A stretch of DNA of 64,000 bases from Bacteroides caecigallinarum (GCF_021531075.1 NZ_JADYTJ010000003.1:57252-121251), one strand, 5' to 3'; shown: positions 8,826-18,512, counted from the first letter of the stretch. The notes: generated from the sequence alone by a model not told the origin. Numbers and translations: made by a program.

Positions 8826-9065
8826 TTATAAAGTTTTCAAAGCTTTGCAAAGCTGGTCAGGGCACGAAGTGTTTTTGTTTCCGCAATGAATACCTTCAAG
8901 TCGTGAGATAACTTCGTTGACATCCATTCCCTTTACCAGAGAGCAGATACCCTTAAGATTACCGTTACATCCGCCAGTGAAACTAACTTCCTTTACTTTG
9001 TTGTCTTCCACTTCAATTTCGATAAAAGAGCTGCATGTACCTTGTGTTCTGTAGTTTATTTTCAT
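8826..9065 (-). CDS. TSCPD-domain protein (TIGR03905 family)
   Basis: A 79-residue protein starting at MKINYRTQGTCSS; a longer upstream start would add 28 hydrophobic residues not typical of the family, so the inner ATG was chosen. Hallmarks are the TSCPD motif near the C-terminus (KNTSCPDQLCKAL) and conserved cysteines in FTGGCNGNLKGICSLVKG. Similar TSCPD domains occur at the C-terminus of some ribonucleotide reductases and may bind metal. The function of the stand-alone form is unknown. Confidence 0.85.
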   Translation of the reverse strand: MKINYRTQGTCSSFIEIEVEDNKVKEVSFTGGCNGNLKGICSLVKGMDVNEVISRLEGIHCGNKNTSCPDQLCKALKTL

Positions 9066-9090
9066 TTGTATTATAATTATAGTGATTATA

Positions 9091-9138
9091 AAAAAACAGA
9101 TTTCACACGAAGAAAACTTTATGCGAAATCTGTTTTTA
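9091..9138 (-). terminator. Intrinsic terminator downstream of yebC
   Basis: Arms AAACAGATTTC and GAAATCTGTTT enclose a loop of about 20 nt. On the minus strand the second arm runs into TTTTTTTATAATC. It ends the yebC-side transcript before the TSCPD gene. Confidence 0.75.
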
Positions 9139-9159
9139 GTAATTATCATTAAAGAATGA

Positions 9160-9891
9160 TTACTCTTCTTCCGGTTTCATGTTAGTGTAAACATTCTGTA
9201 CATCGTCGAACTCTTCAAGACGTTCTACCATCTTGTCGATAGTTTCGCGCTGTTCTGGAGTAACTTCTTTCAAATCGTTTGGTACATATGTGAATTCACC
9301 ACCGACATCTTCGAAACCACATTCTTCCAAGTGCTTCTGGATAAGAGAGTAGCTCTTAGGATCACCGTAGATTGTGATTGTTCCTTCTTCTGTATCTTCG
9401 TCGTATTCATCTTCTACATTGTAGTCGATAAGGTCGAGGATAAGTTCTTCCATGTCAAGACCATCTTTCTTCTTGAAAGTGAATACACACTTGTGGTCGA
9501 AAAGGAATGCAAGTGAACCTGTTGTTCCAAGGTTACCTGAGAACTTGTTGAATACTGAACGAACGTCAGCTACAGTACGTGTTGTATTGTCTGTAAGAGT
9601 ATCAACGAATACTGCAACACCGAAAGGTCCGTATCCTTCGTAAGTCATGCTCTTGTAGTCGCTCTGGTCTTTACCCTGTGCGTTTTTTATTGCACGTTCG
9701 ATGTTGTCCTTCGGCATGTTTTCACGCTTGCAGACAGCGATGATAGAACGGAGTGTAGGATTGTTTTCTGGTTCAGGACCACCAGATTTTACTGCAATAG
9801 CAATTTGTTTACCCAGACGTGTAAAGGTCTTTGCCATGTGACCCCATCTTTTCAATTTGGCAGCTTTTCTATATTCAAACGCTCTTCCCAT
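9160..9891 (-). CDS. YebC/PmpR-family protein
   Basis: A 243-residue member of the YebC/PmpR family, cytoplasmic proteins annotated as DNA-binding regulators and, for some members, implicated in ribosome function at proline runs. It shows the N-terminal block MGRAFEYRKAAKLKRWGHMAKTF, then GGPEPENNPTLRS and CKRENMPKDNIERAIK, and an acidic C-terminal region with YEGYGPFGVAVFVDTLTDN. The start FEYRKAAKLKRW variant is the usual Bacteroidetes form. It is followed upstream by pheT on the same strand, 37 bp away, so the two are probably co-transcribed. Confidence 0.93.
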   Translation of the reverse strand: MGRAFEYRKAAKLKRWGHMAKTFTRLGKQIAIAVKSGGPEPENNPTLRSIIAVCKRENMPKDNIERAIKNAQGKDQSDYKSMTYEGYGPFGVAVFVDTLTDNTTRTVADVRSVFNKFSGNLGTTGSLAFLFDHKCVFTFKKKDGLDMEELILDLIDYNVEDEYDEDTEEGTITIYGDPKSYSLIQKHLEECGFEDVGGEFTYVPNDLKEVTPEQRETIDKMVERLEEFDDVQNVYTNMKPEEE

Positions 9892-9928
9892 TGGTTTATA
9901 ATTTTATATGTTATTTTTTATTGTTGTA

Positions 9929-12391
9929 TTATCTCAATTTAGCATCAAGCTTGTTCTGCAGGTTTGTGATAAGTTTCTGCATGAACTTGTCTATCTGTTT
10001 GTCGTTCAATGTTGCATTTTCATCCTGAAGCATGAAGCTAACAGCGTAGCTCTTCTTGCCTGCTTCGAGGTTCTTGCCTTCGTAAACGTCGAACAGTTCG
10101 ACTGATTTCAAGAGTTTCTTGTCTGTTTCGTAAGCTATCTTTTCGATTTCAGCAAACTGTACTTTCTTGTCGATAAGCAATGCAAGGTCACGTTTAACAG
10201 CAGGGTACTTGGAAATTTCCTTATAAGTAACTCTGTTACCTTTGATTGACTTCATCAGTTCATTCCACATGATGTCGGCAAAATAAACTTCATTGTCTAT
10301 ATCGAATGCTTTCTGAATCTTCTTGCTCAATACACCGAATGTAGCCAGCAGTTTTCCTCCGCGAGTGTGTACTGATATTGCTACAGAGTAGATATCGTCA
10401 GAAAGATTTCCGAATACAAGACCATCGAAGTTTACACCTAGGCGGCGGAATATATTGAGAACATATGCCTTAAGTTCATAAACAGAAGAATTTTCGTCTG
10501 CGTGTGCCCATGAGTTGCTTACGCGTTTACCAGTAACCCACATACCGAGGTGAAGTTCTTCAGAGTATGCAGCAAGAATCTTTTCAGGATTTTTCTTTTC
10601 TTCGTTGAAGTGATAACACTTACCTAATTCGAAGAATTTCAGGTCAGCATTCTTGCGGTTTGCGTTGTGCTGTATACTTTCCAGACCACCGAAGAGCAGA
10701 GTTGCACGCATTACGTTCAAGTCGTTGCTCAACGGGTTCATCAGGCGAACCAGATTTTCCGGCTTGTAAGTTTCCAGTCCTTCGTAATAAGCAGCTGCAG
10801 TAAGCGAGTTGTTCATTATCTCGTTGAATCCGCATCCTACGAGCTGTTCTGAAACGATGTTCTGAAGTTTTACAGACTTGTCTTCTGCACCCTTAACGTT
10901 GATGCTTGATTTCAGGCTTGTAGGTATTTCTACATTGTTATATCCATATATACGGAGGATATCTTCCACTACGTCGCATGGACGCTGTACGTCTACACGG
11001 TAAGGAGGAACAAGCAGAGAAAGACCTTCTGCTGTCTCGTTAACAATCTTCATTTCAAGACTGTTTACAATGCTCTTGATTGTTTCTGCCGGAAGAACCT
11101 TTCCGATAAGCTTGTTAGTATAATCGTATGAAAGTTCTACTGCGAAATCAGCGATAGGAGCAGGGTAGTTGTCCTTTATTTCAGAAGCTATTTCACCACC
11201 GGCAAGTTCTTTCACCAGGATAGCAGCTTCTTTCAGAGCATAGATAGTGATATTAGGGTCGATACCGCGTTCGAAACGGAATGAAGAGTCTGTACTCAAT
11301 CCGTGACGGCGTGCTGTCTTACGAACCCATGTAGGGTTGAAGTATGCACTTTCGAGGAATACGTCAGTTGTAGTTTCAGTAGTACCTGAGTCAAGACCAC
11401 CGAATACACCGGCAATACACATCGGTTCTTCTGCATTGCAAATCATAAGGTCGCGTTCAGAAAGTGTACGTTCCACTTCGTCCAGTGTAACGAACTTAGT
11501 ACCTTCTGCACAAGTCTTCACTACTATTTTACCACCTTTAATCTTGTTTGCATCGAAACAGTGCATTGGCTGTCCGTAAGCATGAAGTATATAGTTTGTA
11601 ATATCGACGATATTGTTGATAGGGCGAACACCGATAAGGCGAAGTTTGTTCTGAAGCCATTCAGGACTTTCCTTTACGGTCACATTCTTGATTGCAACTC
11701 CTGCATATCTTGGACATGCTTCAGTATTTTCCACTTCGATGTCGATATTCAGATTATTGCTGTCTACCTTGAATGCATCTACTGAAGGACGTTTCAACTC
11801 AGCTTTGTAGCCATTCTGGATTAACCATGCATAAAGGTCGCGAGCCACACCATAGTGTGAGCATGCATCCGAACGGTTAGGAGTGATATCGACTTCAAGT
11901 ACGTATTCGCTCTTTATGTTGTAGTATTCTTTGGCAGGAGTTCCAGGAACAGTATCTGCAGGAAGAACGATGATACCGTCGTGGCTTGTTCCCACACCGA
12001 TTTCATCTTCTGCACAAATCATACCGTTTGATTCTACACCACGGAGTTTTGATTTCTTGATGGTGAAACATTCGTCGCCATCATAAAGTTTTGTTCCAAG
12101 AGTTGCTACGATTACTTTCTGACCTGCTGCTACGTTGGCTGCACCACAAACAATCTGTACAGGCTCACCCTGTCCCAAGTTTACGGTAGTTACGTGCATA
12201 TGGTCTGAATTTGGATGAGGCTCGCAAGTCAGGACTTCACCTACTACAAGTCCTTCGAGGCCCCCCTTTATGGTCTGAACTTCCTCTACGCCTCCGGTTT
12301 CGAGACCGATTGAGGTAAGTGCGGCTGCTACTTCATCTGGAGTCAAATCGAAATTGACATATTCTTTCAGCCAGTTATAAGAAATATTCAT
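9929..12391 (-). CDS. pheT: Phenylalanyl-tRNA synthetase beta subunit
   Basis: An 820-residue protein, the expected size for the beta subunit of the alpha2-beta2 phenylalanyl-tRNA synthetase, which charges tRNA(Phe) in the cytoplasm. Domains in order: N-terminal MNISYNWLKEYVNF, tRNA-binding OB domain (residues about 40-150, HPNSDHMHVTTVNLG), B3/B4 editing domain (about 210-400, ending SSFRFERGIDPN), B5 domain (about 405-475), catalytic-like core, and the ferredoxin-fold anticodon-binding domain (about 725-820, SKYPAVKRDLALL). The alpha subunit gene is not in the window, as is normal for Bacteroides. Confidence 0.97.
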   Translation of the reverse strand: MNISYNWLKEYVNFDLTPDEVAAALTSIGLETGGVEEVQTIKGGLEGLVVGEVLTCEPHPNSDHMHVTTVNLGQGEPVQIVCGAANVAAGQKVIVATLGTKLYDGDECFTIKKSKLRGVESNGMICAEDEIGVGTSHDGIIVLPADTVPGTPAKEYYNIKSEYVLEVDITPNRSDACSHYGVARDLYAWLIQNGYKAELKRPSVDAFKVDSNNLNIDIEVENTEACPRYAGVAIKNVTVKESPEWLQNKLRLIGVRPINNIVDITNYILHAYGQPMHCFDANKIKGGKIVVKTCAEGTKFVTLDEVERTLSERDLMICNAEEPMCIAGVFGGLDSGTTETTTDVFLESAYFNPTWVRKTARRHGLSTDSSFRFERGIDPNITIYALKEAAILVKELAGGEIASEIKDNYPAPIADFAVELSYDYTNKLIGKVLPAETIKSIVNSLEMKIVNETAEGLSLLVPPYRVDVQRPCDVVEDILRIYGYNNVEIPTSLKSSINVKGAEDKSVKLQNIVSEQLVGCGFNEIMNNSLTAAAYYEGLETYKPENLVRLMNPLSNDLNVMRATLLFGGLESIQHNANRKNADLKFFELGKCYHFNEEKKNPEKILAAYSEELHLGMWVTGKRVSNSWAHADENSSVYELKAYVLNIFRRLGVNFDGLVFGNLSDDIYSVAISVHTRGGKLLATFGVLSKKIQKAFDIDNEVYFADIMWNELMKSIKGNRVTYKEISKYPAVKRDLALLIDKKVQFAEIEKIAYETDKKLLKSVELFDVYEGKNLEAGKKSYAVSFMLQDENATLNDKQIDKFMQKLITNLQNKLDAKLR

Positions 12392-12482
12392 ATATTGATA
12401 GTTTTATGTATTTTTATGAATGATGCGCAAAGTTAATATAAATATTTGGTTTACAAGACTGCGTAAAAGTTTTTTTGCGAAA

Positions 12483-14045
12483 TCAGAACGGTACGTCAGG
12501 CAATGGTCCGCCAAACGGATTTCCATCCTGCACAGGAGCCATATCTGCCGGTGGGGGAGGTATGGAACCGCTTCCTTTGTTCATCTTCGAACGGATGACA
12601 GGTGTAGCATTCTCTTCGGTAGGCAATGGCACTATCATTTCGTCTTCCGGGTTCTGGAATCGTGCAAACTCTCCGCGGAATCGCAGAAGCACGTCACCAA
12701 CGGCACCGTTACGGTGCTTGGCAATGATGATTTCGGCCATACCATGAAGGTCGTTACCCTTTTCGTCGGTATATATCTTGTAGTATTCAGGACGGTGGAT
12801 GAAGCAAACCATATCGGCATCCTGCTCGATGGCTCCGGATTCACGAAGGTCGCTCAATTGCGGACGCTTGCCATCTACACCCTCACGGTTTTCCACACCA
12901 CGGTTCAACTGACTCAGGGCTATGATAGGTATGTTCAATTCCTTGGCAAGCCCTTTGAGCGAACGTGATATGGTACTGACTTCTTCCTGACGGCTACCGA
13001 ACGACATACCGCTGGCATTCATCAGCTGCAAGTAGTCGATGATGATGATTTTCACATCATGTTCTCTCACCAGACGGCGTGCCTTTGTTCTGAGTTCGAA
13101 TACCGACAGTGAAGGAGTATCGTCCACATAGAGAGGCGCATCATACAGTTCCTTAATCTTATAGTCCAGCTGCCCCCATTCATAAGGAGCAAGCTGTCCG
13201 CTCTTGATTTTCTCGCCCGGTATTTCACACACGTTTACTATCAAACGGTTGACCAACTGGACGTTACTCATTTCAAGCGAGAATAATGCTACCGGCACCT
13301 TGTTGTTTACGGCTATGTTTTTAGCCATAGAAAGCACGAATGCAGTCTTACCCATAGCAGGACGTGCTGCAATGATGATAAGGTCGGAGTTCTGCCATCC
13401 GGAAGTCATCTTGTCTAGTTTGTGGAAACCGCTTGCAAGACCGCTCAAACCGTCTGTACGTGCTGCAGCAGTACGAAGCATCTCATACGCTTCCTGTATC
13501 ACAGGGTTAATCTGCGTATAGTCCTTCTTCATGTTCTGCTGTGATATTTCGAACAGACGTCCTTCAGCTTCCTGCATTATGTCGTCCACGTCTTCTGTCT
13601 CGTCGAAAGCCTTTTTCTGAATGTTGCTGGTGAAAGTGATGAGCTCTCTTGCCAGATATTTCTGTGCGATTATGCGTGCGTGGTATTCGATATGGGCAGA
13701 CGATGCCATCATACCGCTCAGCTGAGTGATATAGAACGGACCGCCCACTTCGTCAAGGTGTCCCCTGAAGCGCAGGTGTTCTGTCACCGTAAGCAGGTCT
13801 ATAGGTTTCTGCTGTATTGCCAGGTCTGTTATGGCGGCATATATCAGCTGATGTCTGTGCTCGTAGAAAGATTCCGGTTTAAGAATCTCACTGACAAGCG
13901 AGTATGCATCCTTTTCAATCATCAGTGCACCAAGCACAGCCTTCTCCAACTCCGGAGCCTGAGGCTGAAGGTGTCCATATTCATCCGTAAGCTTTTCCTT
14001 ACTTACCTTTGTTGTTCGTGCGGGTCTTTTCTGTGTAGTAGCCAT
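12483..14045 (-). CDS. dnaB: Replicative DNA helicase DnaB
   Basis: A 520-residue hexameric helicase that unwinds DNA ahead of the replisome. The N-terminal DnaB domain spans about residues 25-130 (PQAPELEKAVLGALMIEKDA). The RecA-like motor follows, with Walker A ARPAMGKTAF near residue 230, a Walker B region IIIIDYLQLM and the arginine-finger segment SDLRESGAIEQDADMV. The C-terminal tail is proline/glycine rich (GSIPPPPADMAP). No intein is present. It stands between pheT and rpiB on the same strand with its own spacers. Confidence 0.97.
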   Translation of the reverse strand: MATTQKRPARTTKVSKEKLTDEYGHLQPQAPELEKAVLGALMIEKDAYSLVSEILKPESFYEHRHQLIYAAITDLAIQQKPIDLLTVTEHLRFRGHLDEVGGPFYITQLSGMMASSAHIEYHARIIAQKYLARELITFTSNIQKKAFDETEDVDDIMQEAEGRLFEISQQNMKKDYTQINPVIQEAYEMLRTAAARTDGLSGLASGFHKLDKMTSGWQNSDLIIIAARPAMGKTAFVLSMAKNIAVNNKVPVALFSLEMSNVQLVNRLIVNVCEIPGEKIKSGQLAPYEWGQLDYKIKELYDAPLYVDDTPSLSVFELRTKARRLVREHDVKIIIIDYLQLMNASGMSFGSRQEEVSTISRSLKGLAKELNIPIIALSQLNRGVENREGVDGKRPQLSDLRESGAIEQDADMVCFIHRPEYYKIYTDEKGNDLHGMAEIIIAKHRNGAVGDVLLRFRGEFARFQNPEDEMIVPLPTEENATPVIRSKMNKGSGSIPPPPADMAPVQDGNPFGGPLPDVPF

Positions 14046-14117
14046 TATCTATGGTATAATTTTTTGCAAAGATAAGATTTTCCTATTTATAATGCAGGAA
14101 GATGATATGCAGAAATA

Positions 14118-14162
14118 AAAAAAGTAGGAAGAAAGCTTCGTACGAGCTTCCTTCCTACTTTA
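14118..14162 (-). terminator. Intrinsic terminator after rpiB (end of ara/pentose cluster)
   Basis: A long hairpin pairs AAAGTAGGAAG with CTTCCTACTTT, with inner AAGCT/AGCTT pairing. On the minus strand it is followed by TTTTTTATTTC. This is a strong stop for transcripts reading out of rpiB. Confidence 0.85.
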
Positions 14163-14182
14163 AATATGTCATAAGACAAGGA

Positions 14183-14617
14183 TTATTTTACTGGAATCTT
14201 ATCTATTCTGTTCTGATGACGTCCGCCTTCAAATTCAGTATTGAAGAATTCGGTCATTATCTTGTCTGCCATATCAGTATCGATAAATCTGCCTGGCATA
14301 ACAAGTACGTTTGCATTATTATGCTGGCGTGACAGTTTGGCTATTTCAGGAATCCAGCAAAGTGCTGCGCGTATTCCCTGATGCTTGTTAAGAGTTATAC
14401 CGATACCTTGACCACTACCACAGATGGCAATACCTGGGTAACATTCGCCGGCTTCTACGGCTTCTGCCAGAGGATGTGCGAAGTCAGGATAATCGCAACT
14501 GTCAGTAGAGTAAGTTCCAAAATCTTTGTATTCTAATCCTTTTGCTTCCAACCATTGCTTAACATACTGTTTCAGTTCGAATCCTGCGTGGTCGGATGCT
14601 AGTCCTATTGTTTTCAT
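14183..14617 (-). CDS. rpiB: Ribose-5-phosphate isomerase B
   Basis: A 144-residue RpiB/LacAB-family isomerase that interconverts ribose-5-P and ribulose-5-P in the cytoplasm. Motifs: N-terminal GLASDHAGFELKQYV, the catalytic-Cys loop ICGSGQGIGITLNKHQGIRA, and the HNNANVLVMPGRFI block. Its start codon overlaps the transketolase stop by one base (TAATG arrangement), so the two are translationally coupled. With transketolase it links arabinose breakdown to the non-oxidative pentose phosphate pathway. Confidence 0.95.
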   Translation of the reverse strand: MKTIGLASDHAGFELKQYVKQWLEAKGLEYKDFGTYSTDSCDYPDFAHPLAEAVEAGECYPGIAICGSGQGIGITLNKHQGIRAALCWIPEIAKLSRQHNNANVLVMPGRFIDTDMADKIMTEFFNTEFEGGRHQNRIDKIPVK

Positions 14618-16632
14618 TATAACATTGCTTTTACTTGGTTATATACATTTTCTGCTGTGAATCCCAATTTTTCGTCCAAAACCTTGTAAGGTGCAGAGAA
14701 ACCGAATGATTCAAGACCCCAAACCTTTCCGTTAGGACCTACAAGTCCTTCGAGGTTTACAGGAAGACCTGCAGTGAGTCCGAATACTTTAGCGCCTGTT
14801 GGGATTATGCTTTCCTGATATTCCTTGCTCTGGCTGCGGAACAGACCTTCAGATGGAACAGAAACGATACGAGTCTTGATACCATCTTTGTGCAACAGTT
14901 CAGCACCTGCAACCAATGTAGAAACTTCAGAACCTGAAGCAACCATGATAATGTCTGGAGTACCTTCAGAGTCAGTTACGATGTAACCACCTTTAGCAGC
15001 TTCAGCATATTTAGTACCTTCTGGAAGGTCAGTAATGTTCTGACGAGAAAGTATCAATGCAGATGGAGTGTCGATGTTTTCCATTGCAAGTTTCCATGCT
15101 TCAGTAGTTTCTTTAGCGTCAGCAGGACGAAGAACAAGCATAGAGTTCTTTCCGTGGTGGTTTTTCAGTTTTTCCATCAGGCGAATCTGGGCTTCCTGTT
15201 CTACTGGTTCGTGAGTAGGACCGTCTTCACCTACACGGAATGCATCGTGAGTCCAGATGAACTTAACAGGCAACTGCATCAAAGCAGCCATACGTACAGC
15301 TGGTTTCATATAATCTGAGAATACGAAGAATGTACCGCATGCAGCGATTACACCACCGTGAAGAGCCATACCTATACAGCAGCAAGCCATTGTAAGTTCG
15401 GCAACACCAGCCTGGAAGAATGCTCCGGTGAAGTCACCTGACTGGAATGCGTGAGTTTTCTTCAAGAAACCGTCAGTCTTGTCAGAGTTAGAAAGGTCGG
15501 CAGAAGAACAGATCATGTTAGGAACCTGTTCAGCAAGAGCACCAAGAACAGTTGCAGATGCATTACGAGTAGCATCGTTAGCTTTCTGCTGGATTCCGGC
15601 CCAGTCTACTTTAGGAGCAACACCATTGAACCAGTCTTTAAGCTGAGCAGCTTTTTCAGGGTTTGCAGCAGCCCATGCTTTTTCTTCTTCGTATCTTGCA
15701 GCAACGATAGTTTCAAGTTCCTGTGCGCGTTTTGCGTAAAGTTCTTTTACATCGTCGAAGATTACGAATGGATTTTCAGGGTCAGCACCCAAGTTGATCA
15801 TTGTATTCTTGTAAGCATCACCACCAAGAGGAGCACCGTGAGTCTTGCAGTTGCGTTCGTATGAAGAGTTATCGTCCTTACGTGCACCCTTACCCATGAT
15901 ACATTTACCGATGATAAGAGTTGGGCGTTTTGTTTCAGCTTTAGCAGCGTCAAGAGCCTTACGGATTTCATCACAGTCATTACCGTTGATTTCCAATACG
16001 TTCCATCCCCATGCGCGGTATTTCATGGCAGTATCTTCTGTCATTACATCTTTAGTTTCAGTAGAAAGCTGGATGTCGTTTGAGTCGTAGAACATGATAA
16101 GGTTATCAAGTCCCAGGTGACCTGCTATACGTCCGCTACCCTGAGAGATTTCTTCCTGGATACCACCGTCAGAGATGTATGCGTATATAGTTTCTTTAGC
16201 GAAAGTAGGGTTACCTGTACGTGCAGCAAGGAATTTTGCAGCAATAGCAGCACCCACAGCAAAAGTATGTCCTTGTCCAAGTGGTCCGGATGTGTTTTCA
16301 ATACCACGTTCTACGTCCACTTCAGGGTGTCCTGGAGTAGGAGAGCCCCACTGACGAAGCTGTTTCAATTCGTCGATAGTGAATTTTCCGGCTAAAGCTA
16401 ATTGAGAATACAACATAGGAGACATGTGTCCCGGATCGAGGAAGAAACGGTCTCTTCCTTCCCATTTAGGATTTTTAGGGTCGTACTGCAGATATTCTGA
16501 ATACAGAACGTTGATAAAGTCTGCACCACCCATAGCACCACCTGGGTGTCCTGACTTAGCTTTTTCTACCATTGAAGCTGCCAGAATACGAATGTTGTCG
16601 GCAGCATGGTTCATTACTTGTTTGCTGTTCAT
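14617..16632 (-). CDS. tkt: Transketolase
   Basis: A 671-residue thiamine-diphosphate enzyme that moves two-carbon ketol units between pentose and triose/hexose phosphates. The pyrophosphate domain has AKSGHPGGAMGGADF at the start and the ThDP/Mg motif ISDGGIQEEISQG with YDSND. The pyrimidine-binding domain (about 355-530) contains HDAFRVGEDGPTHEPVEQ. The C-terminal domain is complete. Length is typical. It lies downstream of the araB-like kinase on the same strand, with a 180-bp spacer that contains a weak hairpin, and consumes the xylulose-5-P that the ara enzymes make. Confidence 0.97.
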   Translation of the reverse strand: MNSKQVMNHAADNIRILAASMVEKAKSGHPGGAMGGADFINVLYSEYLQYDPKNPKWEGRDRFFLDPGHMSPMLYSQLALAGKFTIDELKQLRQWGSPTPGHPEVDVERGIENTSGPLGQGHTFAVGAAIAAKFLAARTGNPTFAKETIYAYISDGGIQEEISQGSGRIAGHLGLDNLIMFYDSNDIQLSTETKDVMTEDTAMKYRAWGWNVLEINGNDCDEIRKALDAAKAETKRPTLIIGKCIMGKGARKDDNSSYERNCKTHGAPLGGDAYKNTMINLGADPENPFVIFDDVKELYAKRAQELETIVAARYEEEKAWAAANPEKAAQLKDWFNGVAPKVDWAGIQQKANDATRNASATVLGALAEQVPNMICSSADLSNSDKTDGFLKKTHAFQSGDFTGAFFQAGVAELTMACCCIGMALHGGVIAACGTFFVFSDYMKPAVRMAALMQLPVKFIWTHDAFRVGEDGPTHEPVEQEAQIRLMEKLKNHHGKNSMLVLRPADAKETTEAWKLAMENIDTPSALILSRQNITDLPEGTKYAEAAKGGYIVTDSEGTPDIIMVASGSEVSTLVAGAELLHKDGIKTRIVSVPSEGLFRSQSKEYQESIIPTGAKVFGLTAGLPVNLEGLVGPNGKVWGLESFGFSAPYKVLDEKLGFTAENVYNQVKAML

Positions 16633-16812
16633 ATTAATTGATTATTTTGTTGAATGTTTCTATTCGTTTTCTTACGTTTTCTGAATTTTTGAGCAAAAAT
16701 ATAACATTTATATGTAAATCACAACCTGAATAAAAGGTTTTTTTATCATTAATTTGATAGAATTATCAGATATTCAGGCTGTTTCATGTATACTTATTGT
16801 CAAAAATACTCT

Positions 16813-18411
16813 TTACTTTTTGTATTTTACAGCAGCCTCTTCCACAGGGATACAAGCCTTGTAGTTTTCTATGTATTTGTTGAATCCGGCTACATCTTCT
16901 GCCGTAGGAGATACTTCTGTACCTGTATTTCCGGCAAATACCTTTTCATCCAGGAAGTCGGCAAGCGACAGATTCTTGTCATTGTTTACCAAATATGAGC
17001 CGAGTAGTGCAATTCCCCATGCACCGCCTTCACCTGCAGTTTCCATTACTGATATAGGTGAGTTGATGGCAGCAGCCAGAACTCTCTGTCCTACACCTTT
17101 AGTTCTGAACAAACCTCCGTGTCCTGTAATTCTGTCTACCTTGATTTTCTCTTCGTTGAATAGGATGTCGTTACCTATTTTCAAAACTCCAACTGAGGCA
17201 TACAGATGTGCACGCATAAAGTTTGCAAGGTTGAATTTATCGCTTGCATTACGAACGAACAGTGGGCGTCCTTCTTCAAGTCCTGTTACAGGTTCACCTG
17301 AGAAGTAGTTATATGAGATAAGTCCGCCGCAGTCAGCATCGCCTTTCAATGCATTATTGTAAAGTTTTCCGAATATTTCATCCATATCTACAGGCATACC
17401 CATTAGTTCCTGATATTCCTTGAATATGTTTACCCATGCGTTAAGGTCGGAAGTACAGTTGTTGCAGTGTACCATTGCCACAAGGCTACCGTCAGGGGTA
17501 GTGACCATATCAATCATTTCGTATGGCTTAGACAAATCTTTTTCCAGTACAATCATTGAGAATGAAGAGGTACCTGCAGATACATTACCTGTACGCTGTT
17601 TTACAGCATTTGTTGCCACCATACCTGTTCCGGCATCACCTTCAGGAGGACAAACAGGAACACCGGCTTTCAGATGTCCTGATACGTCGAGCAATTTTGC
17701 ACCTTTTTTTGTCAGGCAGCCTGCATTTTCGCCAGCCAGAAGAACCTTAGGAAGAATGTCTTCCAGTGTCCAGCTGTATCCGTATGGAGCTACAAGATCA
17801 TTGAATTTCTTCACCATTTCTGCAGAATAGTTCTTAGTTTCCGGATTGATAGGAAGCATACCAGATGCGTCGCCTATACCAAGAACCTTTTCTCCTGTTA
17901 TCTGCCAGTGAACATATCCTGCCAGTGTAGTAAGGAACGTTATGTCTTTTACGTGTTCTTCTTTGTTTAGTATTGCCTGATAAAGATGCGAGATACTCCA
18001 TCTCAAAGGAATATTATAGACGAACAGTTCAGACAATTCGGCAGCGGCCTTACCTGTATTAGTATTTCTCCATGTACGGAAAGGAACGAGAATTTCTTCT
18101 TTGTCGTTGAAAGCCATATATCCGTGCATCATTGCACTTACACCGATTGCAGCAAGATTTTCAATTTCGATACCGTATTCTTTATTTACGTTTGTGCGGA
18201 GGTCAGCATAACAATCTTGTACTCCGTTCCAGATAGCATCGATGCTGTATGTCCACAAACCGTTTTCAAGTTGGTTTTCCCATGTGTGGCTTCCTTGGGC
18301 GATAGGCTTGTTTTCTTCGTCAATCAGTACGGCTTTGATTCTTGTAGAACCGAATTCAATACCTAATATGGCTTTTCCGCTTTCTATTGTTGATTTTGCA
18401 TTAAGACTCAT
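16813..18411 (-). CDS. araB: FGGY-family kinase, probable L-ribulokinase
   Basis: A 532-residue FGGY carbohydrate kinase. The N-terminal phosphate loop GIEFGSTRIKAVLIDEEN and the C-terminal GHGGLFRTKGVGQ plus ETAGEGGAWGIALLGSY regions are the ATP-site signatures. Its place downstream of araA and araD points to phosphorylation of L-ribulose to L-ribulose-5-P. The sequence is not the classical enterobacterial AraB type, so the substrate is inferred from context; a xylulokinase is the main alternative. The 5' region carries 8-bp AAGTTT repeats, and a terminator-like hairpin separates it from araA. Confidence 0.88.
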   Translation of the reverse strand: MSLNAKSTIESGKAILGIEFGSTRIKAVLIDEENKPIAQGSHTWENQLENGLWTYSIDAIWNGVQDCYADLRTNVNKEYGIEIENLAAIGVSAMMHGYMAFNDKEEILVPFRTWRNTNTGKAAAELSELFVYNIPLRWSISHLYQAILNKEEHVKDITFLTTLAGYVHWQITGEKVLGIGDASGMLPINPETKNYSAEMVKKFNDLVAPYGYSWTLEDILPKVLLAGENAGCLTKKGAKLLDVSGHLKAGVPVCPPEGDAGTGMVATNAVKQRTGNVSAGTSSFSMIVLEKDLSKPYEMIDMVTTPDGSLVAMVHCNNCTSDLNAWVNIFKEYQELMGMPVDMDEIFGKLYNNALKGDADCGGLISYNYFSGEPVTGLEEGRPLFVRNASDKFNLANFMRAHLYASVGVLKIGNDILFNEEKIKVDRITGHGGLFRTKGVGQRVLAAAINSPISVMETAGEGGAWGIALLGSYLVNNDKNLSLADFLDEKVFAGNTGTEVSPTAEDVAGFNKYIENYKACIPVEEAAVKYKK

Positions 18412-18418
18412 AGATTTT

Positions 18419-18466
18419 AAGTTTTTAAGTTTACGAGTTTCTAAGTTTTTGAACTCTTAAGTTTTA
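18419..18466. repeat. 8-bp phased AAGTTT repeat in the araA-araB spacer
   Basis: AAGTTT or GAGTTT starts at 419, 427, 435, 443 and 459 (add 18000), multiples of 8 bp; the missing slot at 451 reads GAACTC. It lies in the untranslated region just upstream of the araB-like start on the minus strand. A related but less regular array lies before gcvT. Confidence 0.7.
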
Positions 18467-18512
18467 AAAAATTAAAAGTGCTTCAAACGATTGCTCGCCG
18501 AGCACTTTTAAT
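18465..18512 (-). terminator. Intercistronic terminator or attenuator between araA and araB
   Basis: A perfect 12-bp inverted repeat (ATTAAAAGTGCT at 18471 and AGCACTTTTAAT at 18501) has an 18-nt loop with a small inner GCTCG/CGAGC stem. Read on the minus strand it is followed by TTTTTAAAAC, so it looks like an intrinsic terminator inside the ara operon. Confidence 0.7.

Noticed and set aside
16722..16783. Terminator between the araB-like gene and tkt
   Set aside because: CCTGAATA and TATTCAGG can pair, but the loop is long and no T-run follows, so support is too weak to list.
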